Assembly: GCA_017398555.1 (NCBI GenBank)
Contig: JAFQFV010000007.1
Location: forward strand, 1-64,000
Direction: 5' to 3'
Source: Alistipes sp.
Lineage (GTDB): Bacteria > Bacteroidota > Bacteroidia > Bacteroidales > Rikenellaceae
Length of the DNA stretch: 64,000 nucleotides
The notes beneath the pieces are model-generated. The model saw only the letters and a list, made by a program, of their open reading frames with translations, was not told the DNA's origin and did not search any database. Shown here piece after piece: positions 38,300 through 47,377 of the stretch (position 1 is the stretch's first letter; each line of letters begins with the position of its first letter). Made by a program: the position numbers and the translations under genes.

Positions 38300-39262
38300 T
38301 TACATTCGTTTATCGATTAAATATCTATTTCTATCGCTCGAATTGCGGTTGATAAGCTCTCCCAAAAAGCCTGCAAGGAAGAGCTGCACACCAAGAATAA
38401 TTGCAAGAATCGCCAGATAGAAGAGCGGCTGGTCGGTCACAGCGCGCAGAGGCAAGTCCATAACCTGCTTATAAATCTTACTGCCGATAACCCAGCAGGT
38501 AGTAAAGCCTCCGATTATAAACATCAGCGTACCCAGGCCACCGAAGAAGTACATCGGCGAGCGGCCAAAGTGCGACATAAAGGTCACCGAGATAAGGTCA
38601 AGGTAGCCCTTAATCATTCGCTCCATACCGAACTTCGACACGCCATACTTACGCGCCTGATGGTGCACCTCCTTCTCGCCAATGCGCTTAAAACCTGCAT
38701 ATTTTGCAAGAATCGGGATATAGCGGTGCATCTCTCCATAGACCTCGATAGACTTGACAACGCTATTACGATAGCACTTCAGACCACAATTAAAGTCGTG
38801 CAACTTAATGCCAGAAACAGTTCGTGCAGTCCAGTTAAAGAACTTGCTCGGCAGTCGCTTACCCAGCGGATCGTAGCGCTTACGCTTCCAACCCGAAACA
38901 AGGTCATAACCCTCTTCAAGCACCATACGACGCATTGACGGTATCTCATCCGGAGAGTCCTGCAAATCGGCATCCATAGTAAATACCACCTCACCCTCGG
39001 CAGCCTCAAAACCACAATAGAGGGCAGCACTCTTGCCATAATTACGCATAAAGTGTATAGCGCGAAGTCTCTCGCCATACTGCTCCTTAAGCTGCTCTAC
39101 AACCTGCCAAGAGCCATCATTTGAGCCGTCATCGACCATTATAACCTCATACGAGAGCTTTTCGCCACTGCACACGCGGTCAATCCACGCCATAAGTTCC
39201 GGCAGTGACTCACGCTCATTATAGAGAGGTACGACAACCGATATATCCAACTTTACAGCCAT
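38300..39262 (-). CDS. membrane glycosyltransferase family 2 (DPM1/GtrB-like)
   Basis: A 320-residue GT-A enzyme with two C-terminal membrane helices, as in GtrB/ArnC-type enzymes that transfer a sugar to a polyprenyl phosphate at the inner membrane. Visible are DISVVPLYNERESLPEL, the nucleotide-binding VDDGSNDGS, the metal-binding DADLQDSPDEIP and the HQARKYGVSKFG segment. The product would be an undecaprenyl-phosphate sugar for modification of surface glycans. Its start overlaps the DUF4199 stop by one base, so the two are translated together. Confidence 0.9.
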   Translation of the reverse strand: MAVKLDISVVVPLYNERESLPELMAWIDRVCSGEKLSYEVIMVDDGSNDGSWQVVEQLKEQYGERLRAIHFMRNYGKSAALYCGFEAAEGEVVFTMDADLQDSPDEIPSMRRMVLEEGYDLVSGWKRKRYDPLGKRLPSKFFNWTARTVSGIKLHDFNCGLKCYRNSVVKSIEVYGEMHRYIPILAKYAGFKRIGEKEVHHQARKYGVSKFGMERMIKGYLDLISVTFMSHFGRSPMYFFGGLGTLMFIIGGFTTCWVIGSKIYKQVMDLPLRAVTDQPLFYLAILAIILGVQLFLAGFLGELINRNSSDRNRYLIDKRM

Positions 39263-39852
39263 TACTCCTCTGTTTTATCCTCGAACAAATTAGGCTCACG
39301 CTTAACCATCGCAGCGACGATAAGTCCCACAATCATACCCCAAACCATATAGCTCCACACGGTCGAGAAGATTGTAGCAAATACACCCGGCTCCGGCTGG
39401 GTCATCATCTGCTTGAGCATAGGCTCATAAGCACTCATAAGGCTTGAGCTCTCAGGATTTGCACTCAACGCAGTCTGCACTGAGGTAACCATAGAGGTAA
39501 GGTATCGCTGATGACCGATAACAAAGCTGTGCAAAATGTAGCGACCAAGACCTACGATAACACCCGAAAGAGTAGATACCGAAACCACATACGAGAGTCC
39601 TCGACCGTAGTTAAACATCTTGATACCACTCTGAGCATCCATAACAGCGAGCGAATACCCCTTTGCAAAACGGTAGAGCATCCAAACGTATAGAGCGGCA
39701 GCAGCCAACATCTCAAAACCCATAATCGAGAACCAAGTCATAGTGCCGCCATAGACTACAGCACACTGCTCAAAGATATGCGAACAGAGCATAACCACAC
39801 CAAGAATTGCTCCACTGGTGAGCAGACTATTCAAAAAGAGATTCTGTTTCAT
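39262..39852 (-). CDS. DUF4199 membrane protein
   Basis: A 196-residue Bacteroidetes-specific membrane protein with four helices; DUF4199 markers are an N-terminal helix NSLLTSGAILGVVMLC, a central RYILHSF segment, and a last helix that ends VAAMVKREPNLFE. The ATG at 39852 begins the first helix; an earlier start at 39885 would include the promoter. A -7 box TACCTTTG (minus strand, 39873-39880) with TTG 20 bp upstream gives a plausible promoter. It heads the operon with the GT2 and DUF4293 genes, a conserved arrangement in Bacteroidetes as far as I know. Confidence 0.83.
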   Translation of the reverse strand: MKQNLFLNSLLTSGAILGVVMLCSHIFEQCAVVYGGTMTWFSIMGFEMLAAAALYVWMLYRFAKGYSLAVMDAQSGIKMFNYGRGLSYVVSVSTLSGVIVGLGRYILHSFVIGHQRYLTSMVTSVQTALSANPESSSLMSAYEPMLKQMMTQPEPGVFATIFSTVWSYMVWGMIVGLIVAAMVKREPNLFEDKTEE

Positions 39853-40015
39853 CTTATTTATATTTAGATGTACAAAGGTAGTCAAAAATTATCATTTATC
39901 CCAACATTTCCCCGTTCTGTGTGGTAAAATAGCGTATATTTTGCGGCATAAATATGGGAATGTCGATTTTTTTGCTATATTTGCACCCGAAACCATTCTT
40001 TATTTTTTATGGGAA

Positions 40016-41077
40016 ATGAAAAAAATACTTGTTCTGGCAGTAGCTGTACTATGCTACTTTTGTACTTACTCACAAGAGGCTAAGACATCAGACAATGTTC
40101 CTACGCTGATTATCTCGCCTCGATTTGAAGTGAACCCTTACATTCCGACAGGCAGTGAGGGGCTTGATGGGGTGGATTTTGGCAACTCATCCCTTTACAC
40201 TCTCTTTGAAGGCTCTATAGGCGAAAATTTCTCCTACTCCATGAGCAACCATTGGGTATCTACAGACCCTAAATCTCTCTATCAGAACGCTTTTCGCTCG
40301 GATGATGTAGATTTTATCGATTGGCTTACACTGAGCTACTCCGTTGGCAGTTTTACCTTTACCGTCGGTAAGGATATGCTTGCTGTGGGTGGTTATGAGC
40401 TCGACCCGATGGATGTGGACCAGCATCCGTTGCTCTGCTCGACCTTCTGGCACAACTGCGCTATCTATCAGTGGGGCGGCAGAGTGGAGTACGCCACAAA
40501 AGACGAGGCATCTTCTATCGCCTTTCAGTTTGGCACCTCCCCATTCGGAGAGTACCCTTTCAAGAGCAAACTATTCACCTACTCCCTTATTTGGTATGGA
40601 GAGTATGGCTGTTTTGCACCAATTTGGTCGGCAAACCTTATTGAGTACGACCGTGGCTGCTTTGTAAAGATGGCTTCGCTGGGCAATGGCCTCTACTTCG
40701 GCAATTTCGGTGCAGAGATAGATTTGATGTACAAACACCTGAACTACGAGGGCTCTAACCACGAGTTCTCGGCTGTCGGCAAGCTCGGCTACACTATTGC
40801 AGACAAGGTTGAGATATTTGCAAAAGGCGGCTTTGAGTACCGTTCAGGGCTCGATATCTTCGGTTATGAGGATGAGTTTGGCTTTATCCCGACCGATAGC
40901 TCCGCACGTAACTACGCCTTCTATGGTGGTGGCGTGAATTACTATCCTCTGCGCGACAGTCAGGATTTGCGCCTGCACGCCGTTATTGCAGCAAATAACT
41001 ATGCAAAGAGTATCGCCCTGAGCATTGGCGCTACATATCACTTTAATCTAACCGACACTATTCGCAAACACAGATAA
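40016..41077 (+). CDS. outer-membrane porin of the potABCD operon
   Basis: A 353-residue beta-barrel protein: signal peptide [20 protein letters not shown], then alternating amphipathic strands ending in an aromatic C-terminal strand region ([17 protein letters not shown]). It resembles OprP/OprO-type porins of Bacteroidetes in the segment [20 protein letters not shown]. The ATG at 40016 begins the signal peptide. -7 box TATATTTG at 39976-39983. It is the first gene of an operon with an ABC polyamine transporter (1-bp gap to potA), so it probably admits that transporter's substrate through the outer membrane. No plug or TonB box is present. Confidence 0.78.
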   Translation: MKKILVLAVAVLCYFCTYSQEAKTSDNVPTLIISPRFEVNPYIPTGSEGLDGVDFGNSSLYTLFEGSIGENFSYSMSNHWVSTDPKSLYQNAFRSDDVDFIDWLTLSYSVGSFTFTVGKDMLAVGGYELDPMDVDQHPLLCSTFWHNCAIYQWGGRVEYATKDEASSIAFQFGTSPFGEYPFKSKLFTYSLIWYGEYGCFAPIWSANLIEYDRGCFVKMASLGNGLYFGNFGAEIDLMYKHLNYEGSNHEFSAVGKLGYTIADKVEIFAKGGFEYRSGLDIFGYEDEFGFIPTDSSARNYAFYGGGVNYYPLRDSQDLRLHAVIAANNYAKSIALSIGATYHFNLTDTIRKHR

Positions 41078-41078
41078 G

Positions 41079-42464
41079 ATGATGACCAACAACGACTCTA
41101 TCATTAAAATCGAGCATCTTTCCAAAGCTTTTGGAGATAAGGTTGTTCTTGACGACATAAACCTCTCTATTCGCCGTGGCGAGTTTATTACACTGCTCGG
41201 CCCTTCGGGTTGTGGTAAGACTACCCTGCTGCGTATGATTGCAGGTTTTCTCAAGCCCGATTCGGGTGTGATACTTATGGAGGGTAACGATATCTCCAAC
41301 GTACCACCACATCGTCGTCCGCTCAATACGGTCTTTCAGCGTTATGCGCTCTTTCCACATCTGAACGTCTATGACAACATCGCCTTCGGTCTTAAGCTGA
41401 ACAAGGTGCAGTCATCCGAGATTGAGGCCCGTGTACGCAAGGCTCTGAAGATGGTGAGTATGACCGACTATGAGGATCGTGATGTAAACTCACTCTCAGG
41501 TGGTCAGCAGCAGCGTGTAGCTATCGCTCGTGCTATTGTAAACCGACCAAAGGTGCTGCTTCTCGATGAGCCGTTGGCTGCACTCGACCTGAAGATGCGT
41601 AAGGATATGCAGATGGAGCTCAAGCAGATGCACCAGGAGCTGGGTATCACCTTTATCTACGTAACTCACGACCAGGAGGAGGCACTGACCCTCTCCGATA
41701 CCGTTGTGGTTATGAGCGATGGTAAGATTCAGCAGATAGGCACCCCTATTGACATCTATAATGAGCCTGTAAACTCGTTTGTCGCCGACTTTATCGGTGA
41801 GAGTAACATCCTTAACGGTACGATGATTAAGGACCGTGAGGTGGAGTTTATCGGCCATACATTCGAGTGTGTCGATGAGGGCTTTGGCAACAATGCTCCG
41901 GTGGATGTTGTAGTGCGTCCGGAGGATATCTACATCATCGCCAATGCCGAGAATGCAAAGTTCACAGGTACGGTTAAGTCCTGCATCTTCAAGGGCGTGC
42001 ACTACGAGATGTTTGTCGAGACCGATAAGGGTTATGAGCTGATGCTTCAGGACTACAACGCCTTTGAGGTGGATAGCACCGTAGGTATGTTTATCAAGCC
42101 GTCAGATATCCACGTTATGCAGAAGGAGCGCACCTGCAACGTCTTTGAGGGTAAGATGGTATCCTCTACAGATGTTGAGATTTTGGGCGGTCAGTTCCAA
42201 TGTGCTGACTGCGGTCTGAAGGAGGGCGATAATGTCTATGTATCTGTAAACTTCGAGCATATCGAGCTGATGGACAACAAGGAGGACGGAACAGTGATTG
42301 GCGAGGTTGAGTTTATCCTCTACAAGGGCAACCACTACCACCTGACAGTACTCACCGATAGTGGCGAGAAGGTCTATGTCGATACAAACGATATTTGGGA
42401 TAAGGGTGATATTGTCGGTATCTCTGTAAATATCTCTGATCTACACATCTCAAAGAAGGTATAG
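41079..42464 (+). CDS. potA: spermidine/putrescine ABC transporter ATPase PotA
   Basis: Energises polyamine import at the cytoplasmic face. The 461-residue protein has Walker [10 protein letters not shown] (41-49), the Q loop, the LSGGQ signature (139-143), Walker B LLDEP and the D-loop. PotA is usually about 370-380 residues; here the C-terminal TOBE region is extended and appears duplicated ([12 protein letters not shown] and [12 protein letters not shown] units, near 305 and 415). This adds about 80-90 residues that could sense substrate or regulate ATPase activity. potB follows 3 bp later. Confidence 0.93.
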   Translation: MMTNNDSIIKIEHLSKAFGDKVVLDDINLSIRRGEFITLLGPSGCGKTTLLRMIAGFLKPDSGVILMEGNDISNVPPHRRPLNTVFQRYALFPHLNVYDNIAFGLKLNKVQSSEIEARVRKALKMVSMTDYEDRDVNSLSGGQQQRVAIARAIVNRPKVLLLDEPLAALDLKMRKDMQMELKQMHQELGITFIYVTHDQEEALTLSDTVVVMSDGKIQQIGTPIDIYNEPVNSFVADFIGESNILNGTMIKDREVEFIGHTFECVDEGFGNNAPVDVVVRPEDIYIIANAENAKFTGTVKSCIFKGVHYEMFVETDKGYELMLQDYNAFEVDSTVGMFIKPSDIHVMQKERTCNVFEGKMVSSTDVEILGGQFQCADCGLKEGDNVYVSVNFEHIELMDNKEDGTVIGEVEFILYKGNHYHLTVLTDSGEKVYVDTNDIWDKGDIVGISVNISDLHISKKV

Positions 42465-42467
42465 TCG

Positions 42468-43271
42468 ATGAAAATATTGCGTAACATACTCAACTATCTC
42501 TCGCGTCGCTCTACCTGGGCACTGCCGTATGCCATCTTCCTCGGCATATTTGTCGCTCTGCCTATGATTTTGATTGTAATCTTCGCCTTTACAAACAATC
42601 AGGGAGAGTTCTCGCTCATAAATTTTGAGAAGTTTATCACACAGCCGGAGGCGGTAAATACCTTTGTCTATTCGATTGGTATTGCACTTGTGACAACATT
42701 TCTCTGCATCCTGCTCGGATACCCTGCGGCATATATTTTGAGCAACAAAAACCTCAATCGCTCGCAGACAACGGCGATGCTCTTTATTCTGCCGATGTGG
42801 ATAAATATCTTGGTGCGTACGCTTGCTACCGTGGCGCTGTTTGACTTTATCCATATCCCACTTGGAGAGGGGGCACTGATTTTCGGTATGGTCTATAACT
42901 TTTTGCCGTTTATGATATACCCTATCTACAACACTCTGCAGAAGATGGACCACTCGCTTATCGAGGCGGCAGAGGATTTGGGAGCAAAGCCGAGCACAGT
43001 ATTCTGGAAGGTCACCGTACCACTCTCTATGCCGGGTGTAATGAGCGGTATTATGATGGTATTTATGCCGACCATCTCAACTTTCGCCATTGCGGAGTTG
43101 CTGACAATGAACAACATCAAGCTCTTCGGAACAACTATCCAGGAGAATATCAATAACGGAATGTGGAACTATGGCGCTGCGCTGTCACTGATTATGTTGG
43201 TGATTATCGGCATCTCGTCACTCTTCTCGGATAGCGACGAGCAGAGCCAAAATGAGGGAGGAATTATCTGA
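42468..43271 (+). CDS. potB: spermidine/putrescine permease PotB
   Basis: A 267-residue inner-membrane permease with six helices. The EAA loop that docks with the ATPase is visible as LIEAAEDLGAKPSTVFWKVTVPLSMPG. It pairs with PotC to make the transport channel. The stop overlaps the potC start, typical for this operon. The C-terminal tail (SDSDEQSQNEGG) is hydrophilic and slightly longer than in E. coli, with no domain recognised in it. Confidence 0.92.
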   Translation: MKILRNILNYLSRRSTWALPYAIFLGIFVALPMILIVIFAFTNNQGEFSLINFEKFITQPEAVNTFVYSIGIALVTTFLCILLGYPAAYILSNKNLNRSQTTAMLFILPMWINILVRTLATVALFDFIHIPLGEGALIFGMVYNFLPFMIYPIYNTLQKMDHSLIEAAEDLGAKPSTVFWKVTVPLSMPGVMSGIMMVFMPTISTFAIAELLTMNNIKLFGTTIQENINNGMWNYGAALSLIMLVIIGISSLFSDSDEQSQNEGGII

Positions 43272-44071
43272 TGAAGAAGTTTTTTGCACAGACATATCTC
43301 TGGTTGCTCCTTGCACTGCTCTATGCTCCGATTCTCATTATCGGTGTATTCTCCTTCACTGAGGCAAAGGTGCTTGGCAACTGGACAGGCTTCTCGACAA
43401 AGCTCTACACATCGCTCTTTGCAGGTGGTGTGCGTCATAGTCTGATTGACGCTATCGAGAACACGCTCACCATCGCCCTTATTGCTGCGGCAGTATCGAC
43501 CATTCTCGGCTCTATTGCAGCCATCGGTATTCACAATATGCGCGGAAGAAGGCGTCAGGCGATATTCTTCCTTAATAACGTTCCGATGCTTAATCCCGAC
43601 ATTATTACGGGTATATCGCTCTTTTTGCTCTTCATCTCACTCGGTATCAGTCAGGGTTATATGACCGTTGTGCTGGCCCATATCGCCTTCTGTACTCCGT
43701 ATGTGGTGCTGAGCGTTATGCCTCGACTGCAGCAGATGAATCCAAATATCTACGAGGCGGCATTGGACTTGGGAGCAACACCGTTCCAGGCTCTGCGCAA
43801 GGTGATTATTCCTGAGATTCGTCCGGGTATGATTTCGGGCTTTATCCTCGCCTTTACCCTCTCGATTGATGACTTTGCAGTCACCATCTTTACAATCGGA
43901 AACGAGGGACTGGAGACGCTCTCAACCTTTATCTATGCAGATGCTCGCAAGGGTGGATTGACTCCTGAGCTGCGACCACTATCGACAATTATCTTTGTAA
44001 CAGTACTTATACTGCTCATTATCATCAATGTTCGCTCACGTCGTGCAGCGCGTAAACAAGAGAATATCTAA
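43271..44071 (+). CDS. potC: spermidine/putrescine permease PotC
   Basis: A 266-residue permease, the second channel subunit. EAA-loop IYEAALDLGATPFQALRKVIIPEIRPG and the family segment LSIDDFAVTIFTIGNEGLETLS are conserved. It shares one base with the potB stop (TGATG) and its stop abuts the potD ATG, so all four pot genes are translated together. Confidence 0.93.
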   Translation: MKKFFAQTYLWLLLALLYAPILIIGVFSFTEAKVLGNWTGFSTKLYTSLFAGGVRHSLIDAIENTLTIALIAAAVSTILGSIAAIGIHNMRGRRRQAIFFLNNVPMLNPDIITGISLFLLFISLGISQGYMTVVLAHIAFCTPYVVLSVMPRLQQMNPNIYEAALDLGATPFQALRKVIIPEIRPGMISGFILAFTLSIDDFAVTIFTIGNEGLETLSTFIYADARKGGLTPELRPLSTIIFVTVLILLIIINVRSRRAARKQENI

Positions 44072-45385
44072 ATGAGAAGATTTTTTACACTTATAGTTGC
44101 ACTCTGTGCCATCTTCGGCACCACAACTGCTGCCGATAGAGCGCATACGCTCAAGATTTACAACTGGGCAGACTACATCGACGAACAGGTGCTTGTTGAG
44201 TTTCAGCAGTGGTACAAGGAGCAGACAGGCGAGGAGGTGGAGGTTATCTACCAGCTCTTCGACATCAACGAGATTATGCTTGCCAAGATTGAGCGTGGTA
44301 AGGAGGATTTTGACGTTGTCTGTCCTTCGGAGTACATCATCGAGAGAATGCTCCGAAATGACCTTCTACTGCCTATAGACAAGGATTTTGGCAACACCCC
44401 GAACTATATTGACACCAATATCTCGCCATACATCATCGATGTCTTCAACAAGATTGACGGCTCAGGCAAGAATGCAAATGACTACGCTGTAGGCTATATG
44501 TGGGGTACTACAGGTCTGCTCTACAACACCAAGTATGTCACCCCTGAGCAGGCGGCTACCTGGTCCACTCTACACAACGAACAGTTTGCAAAGAAGATAT
44601 TTATCAAGGATGCGTTCCGTGACGTCTATGGCCCTATTTTGGTATATCTGAAGCGTGATGCGATAGACCGAGGCGAGATTACGATGGATGAGGTGATGTA
44701 TGACGCCTCTGACGAGTCTATTGCCCTTGTAGAGTCATTCCTCAAGCAGGCAAAGCGCCTTGTGGCGGGTTGGGAGGCTGACTTTGGTAAGGAGATGATG
44801 ACCAAGGAGAAGGCCTACCTGAACCTCACCTGGAGTGGTGATGCTGTGTGGGCTATCGAGGAGGCTGCAGAGGTGGGCGTTTCGCTCGACTACTACGTGC
44901 CTGATGAGGGTAGCAACGTCTGGTTTGACGGCTGGGTGATACCGAAGTATGCTCAGAATGTCAAGGCTGCACGATACTTCATCAACTTTATGTGTCGCTC
45001 CGACATCGCTCTCAGAAATATGGACGCTATCGGCTATGTGAGTGCTGTGGCAACACCTGAGGTGCTTGAGGCGAAGATTGACGAGGAGTTGGAGGAGGCT
45101 ATCGATGCCAGCTACTTCTTCGGTCCCGGTGCAGAGTCTGTGAAGATTGATGCTGTGCAGTATCCCGACCGCAAGGTTATTGAGCGATGCGCGATGATGC
45201 ACGACTCAGGAGCTCGTACAGAGCAGATGCTCGAGATGTGGGCAAGAGTCAAGGGCGAGGTGGTAAAGCCGTGGGTATTGATTGTTATCGGCACTACCCT
45301 ACTCGGACTGCTTGTGCTCGGTATCCGCCGCAAAATCCTCAAGCATCGTCGCCGTGCACGCCGTCTGCACCGACATCGCAAGTAG
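44072..45385 (+). CDS. potD: polyamine-binding protein PotD with C-terminal membrane anchor
   Basis: The periplasmic polyamine-binding protein. 437 residues with a signal peptide (ending TTTAA) and the PotD core from LKIYNWADYIDEQVL through GYMWGTTGLLYNTKYV and LNLTWSGDAVWAIEEA to the VWFDGWVIPKYAQN segment. E. coli PotD has 348 residues; this one has an extra tail: after a helix, VLIVIGTTLLGLLVLGI (about 401-417) is a clear membrane segment followed by a 20-residue Arg/His/Lys-rich end (RRKILKHRRR...). It should therefore be tethered to the inner membrane with the basic tail in the cytoplasm. A terminator follows. Confidence 0.9.
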   Translation: MRRFFTLIVALCAIFGTTTAADRAHTLKIYNWADYIDEQVLVEFQQWYKEQTGEEVEVIYQLFDINEIMLAKIERGKEDFDVVCPSEYIIERMLRNDLLLPIDKDFGNTPNYIDTNISPYIIDVFNKIDGSGKNANDYAVGYMWGTTGLLYNTKYVTPEQAATWSTLHNEQFAKKIFIKDAFRDVYGPILVYLKRDAIDRGEITMDEVMYDASDESIALVESFLKQAKRLVAGWEADFGKEMMTKEKAYLNLTWSGDAVWAIEEAAEVGVSLDYYVPDEGSNVWFDGWVIPKYAQNVKAARYFINFMCRSDIALRNMDAIGYVSAVATPEVLEAKIDEELEEAIDASYFFGPGAESVKIDAVQYPDRKVIERCAMMHDSGARTEQMLEMWARVKGEVVKPWVLIVIGTTLLGLLVLGIRRKILKHRRRARRLHRHRK

Positions 45386-45407
45386 AGTCGCTAATAGATA
45401 GAAAAAA

Positions 45408-45438
45408 GGGCTGTACATCGCTGTACGGCCCTATCTTT
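45408..45438 (+). terminator. terminator of the pot operon
   Basis: GGGCTGTACA-TCGC-TGTACGGCCC followed by TATCTTTT. Confidence 0.82.
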
Positions 45439-45455
45439 TACCCTCTGTCGCATCA

Positions 45456-47111
45456 TTACAACAGGAAGAGAATCATACTCTGGGCAATGACCACTCTGAG
45501 GAACATCACAAGTGGATAGACCGTAGCGTAGCTGATAGCGGGCATATCGGAGCCTGCGATATTGTTGGCATAGGTAAGGGCAATCGGGTTTGTCATACTG
45601 CCTGCGAGGGTACCCATAAGGGTATAATAGTCCATCTTATAGACCTTACGAGCAAAGATGCCCACCAAGATAAGTGGCAGGATGGCGATTATCAGAGCGT
45701 AGAGTATCCAAATATAACCGCCTGACACTAAGGCATTTACAAAACCATCTCCCGACGCAAGACCAACTGATGCGAGGAACATGGCAAGACCCACCTCGCG
45801 CAGCATAAGGTTTGCACTGACAGTGGTATATGTAATAAGGTGCCAATGTGTTCCGAAACGGCCTATCAGAATAGCCATCAGCATTGGGCCTGCGGCAAGT
45901 CCGAGGCGGATTTGAGGGGACTCAACGAGTGGAATAGAGCCGACAAAGACACCGAGTGCAATACCGAGGAAGATGGTAAAGATATGTGGCTGGTGGAGCT
46001 TCTTGAGTGAGTTTCCAAGCAGCTCTGCCACCTGCTCGATAGCGCTCTCCGAGCCGACAACCATCACCTTATCGCCCAACTGCAACTCCATACCCTGATA
46101 TGGGATAAGATCGACACCTGCACGGTTTACACGGGTGATATTGATGCCATACTTAGTCCTCAGGCGCAGGTCAGAGAACTTCATTCCGTTAATCTTCGAG
46201 CGGGTGACCACGATACGGCGAGAGACGAGTTTACCGTCGAACTGACCCCACTCCTGCTCAAGCATATCCACCTCGTGGCCCAAAAAGGCGAGAATTGCCT
46301 CCTTATCCTCGGCTGAGCTGACGATGAAGAGTTTATCTCCGCAGTGTACAACGCTCTCCGAATCGGCTATAAAGGCCTTATTTCCGTCGTGCGAGATGCG
46401 GGAGATGACAAACTGACGGGCAATGATATTGCGGATTTCGCTCACCTTCTTGCCATCTATCTGGCTATTGACAACCTCAAGCGAGAACTTGGCAGCAAAC
46501 TTACTCTCATTACTCAGTGCTGCAAGTGCCTCATTCTCAACATCGAGCTTTATACGGAGCAGCGGTTTGAGTATCAAAAAGGCGATAATTACAGCCACCA
46601 CACCAAACGGGTAGGCAATGGCAAAGGACATCGGAATTGAGCTATCCTCCACGCCCGTAATGTCCATATATGCCTGTTGTGTGGCACCCATAGCAGGGGT
46701 ATTGACCGCAGCACCATCCATAACGCCCACCATAGTCTGCAGCGGAGTATCCGTAACCACAGCGATAACGTATGTCACAACAACGCCCAGCACCATTACA
46801 AGCACCGCCAAGAACATCTGCCTAAGGCCACCCTGACGCAGTGACGAGAAGAAACCCGGACCAATCTGTAGGCCTATCGAGAAGACGAAGAGTGTCAGAC
46901 CGAAATCACGCGCAAAGGCGAGCATATCCGTCTCAACCCTCATACCGAAGTGGCTCAGGGCGATACCGGCAAAGAGTACCCACGTCGAGCCGAGTGATAT
47001 TCCGCCAATACGAACCTTGCTCAGCGCAGTACCGATAGCAATTACAAGTGCAAAGATAAATATCGAGTGTGCCACACCCTCGCCAAAGAGTATATCAGTA
47101 ATAAAATCCAT
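45456..47111 (-). CDS. AspT/YidE/YbjL-type transporter
   Basis: A 551-residue membrane protein of the aspartate:alanine antiporter family. Membrane-helix blocks (about 1-170 and 370-551) flank two cytosolic TrkA-C (RCK-C) domains in the middle (about 190-360, containing VVNSQIDGKKVSEIR and RSKINGMKFSDLRLR). The duplicated family motif SLGSTWVLFAGI ... NTPAMGAT and GSMTNPIALTY are seen. Substrate is unknown; relatives exchange dicarboxylates or act as putative transport channels with RCK regulation. The ATG at 47111 is chosen because an upstream extension (to 47165) reads into the leader region. It diverges from the TPP-riboswitch gene. Confidence 0.88.
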   Translation of the reverse strand: MDFITDILFGEGVAHSIFIFALVIAIGTALSKVRIGGISLGSTWVLFAGIALSHFGMRVETDMLAFARDFGLTLFVFSIGLQIGPGFFSSLRQGGLRQMFLAVLVMVLGVVVTYVIAVVTDTPLQTMVGVMDGAAVNTPAMGATQQAYMDITGVEDSSIPMSFAIAYPFGVVAVIIAFLILKPLLRIKLDVENEALAALSNESKFAAKFSLEVVNSQIDGKKVSEIRNIIARQFVISRISHDGNKAFIADSESVVHCGDKLFIVSSAEDKEAILAFLGHEVDMLEQEWGQFDGKLVSRRIVVTRSKINGMKFSDLRLRTKYGINITRVNRAGVDLIPYQGMELQLGDKVMVVGSESAIEQVAELLGNSLKKLHQPHIFTIFLGIALGVFVGSIPLVESPQIRLGLAAGPMLMAILIGRFGTHWHLITYTTVSANLMLREVGLAMFLASVGLASGDGFVNALVSGGYIWILYALIIAILPLILVGIFARKVYKMDYYTLMGTLAGSMTNPIALTYANNIAGSDMPAISYATVYPLVMFLRVVIAQSMILFLL

Positions 47112-47221
47112 ACTATAACCACCTAATTTTGCGGCAAATATATAAATTAAAGTGGCAGATAGCAATTTTTTCTGCTAAAAGAGTTACAACGAGCCATTTT
47201 TTCTGCTACCTTTGTGCCGAC

Positions 47222-47326
47222 ATAAGGGGTGCTAAGTATCCTACTGCGAGCAAAACGTGCAGCATGGGCTTGGCTGAGATTATACCCATTGAACCGAAGC
47301 GGGTAATGCCGGAACGGGAGGAGTAC
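47222..47326 (+). promoter_or_regulatory. TPP riboswitch (THI element)
   Basis: The thiamin-pyrophosphate aptamer is clear: AAGGGGTGCT at the 5' end, GGCTGAGATTATACCC (the pyrimidine-binding CTGAGA region), then GAACCGAAGCGGGTAATGCCGG and a closing GGGAGG. An insertion between the first and second parts (about 47236-47265) lengthens the optional P3a arm. It sits about 50 bp before the TonB-receptor start, so it probably blocks translation initiation when TPP is plentiful; no terminator follows. Confidence 0.95.
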
Positions 47327-47377
47327 AAATCACATACGCCCCTTTTCAAACTATTTACTAATTAAAAAACAGTAGTT

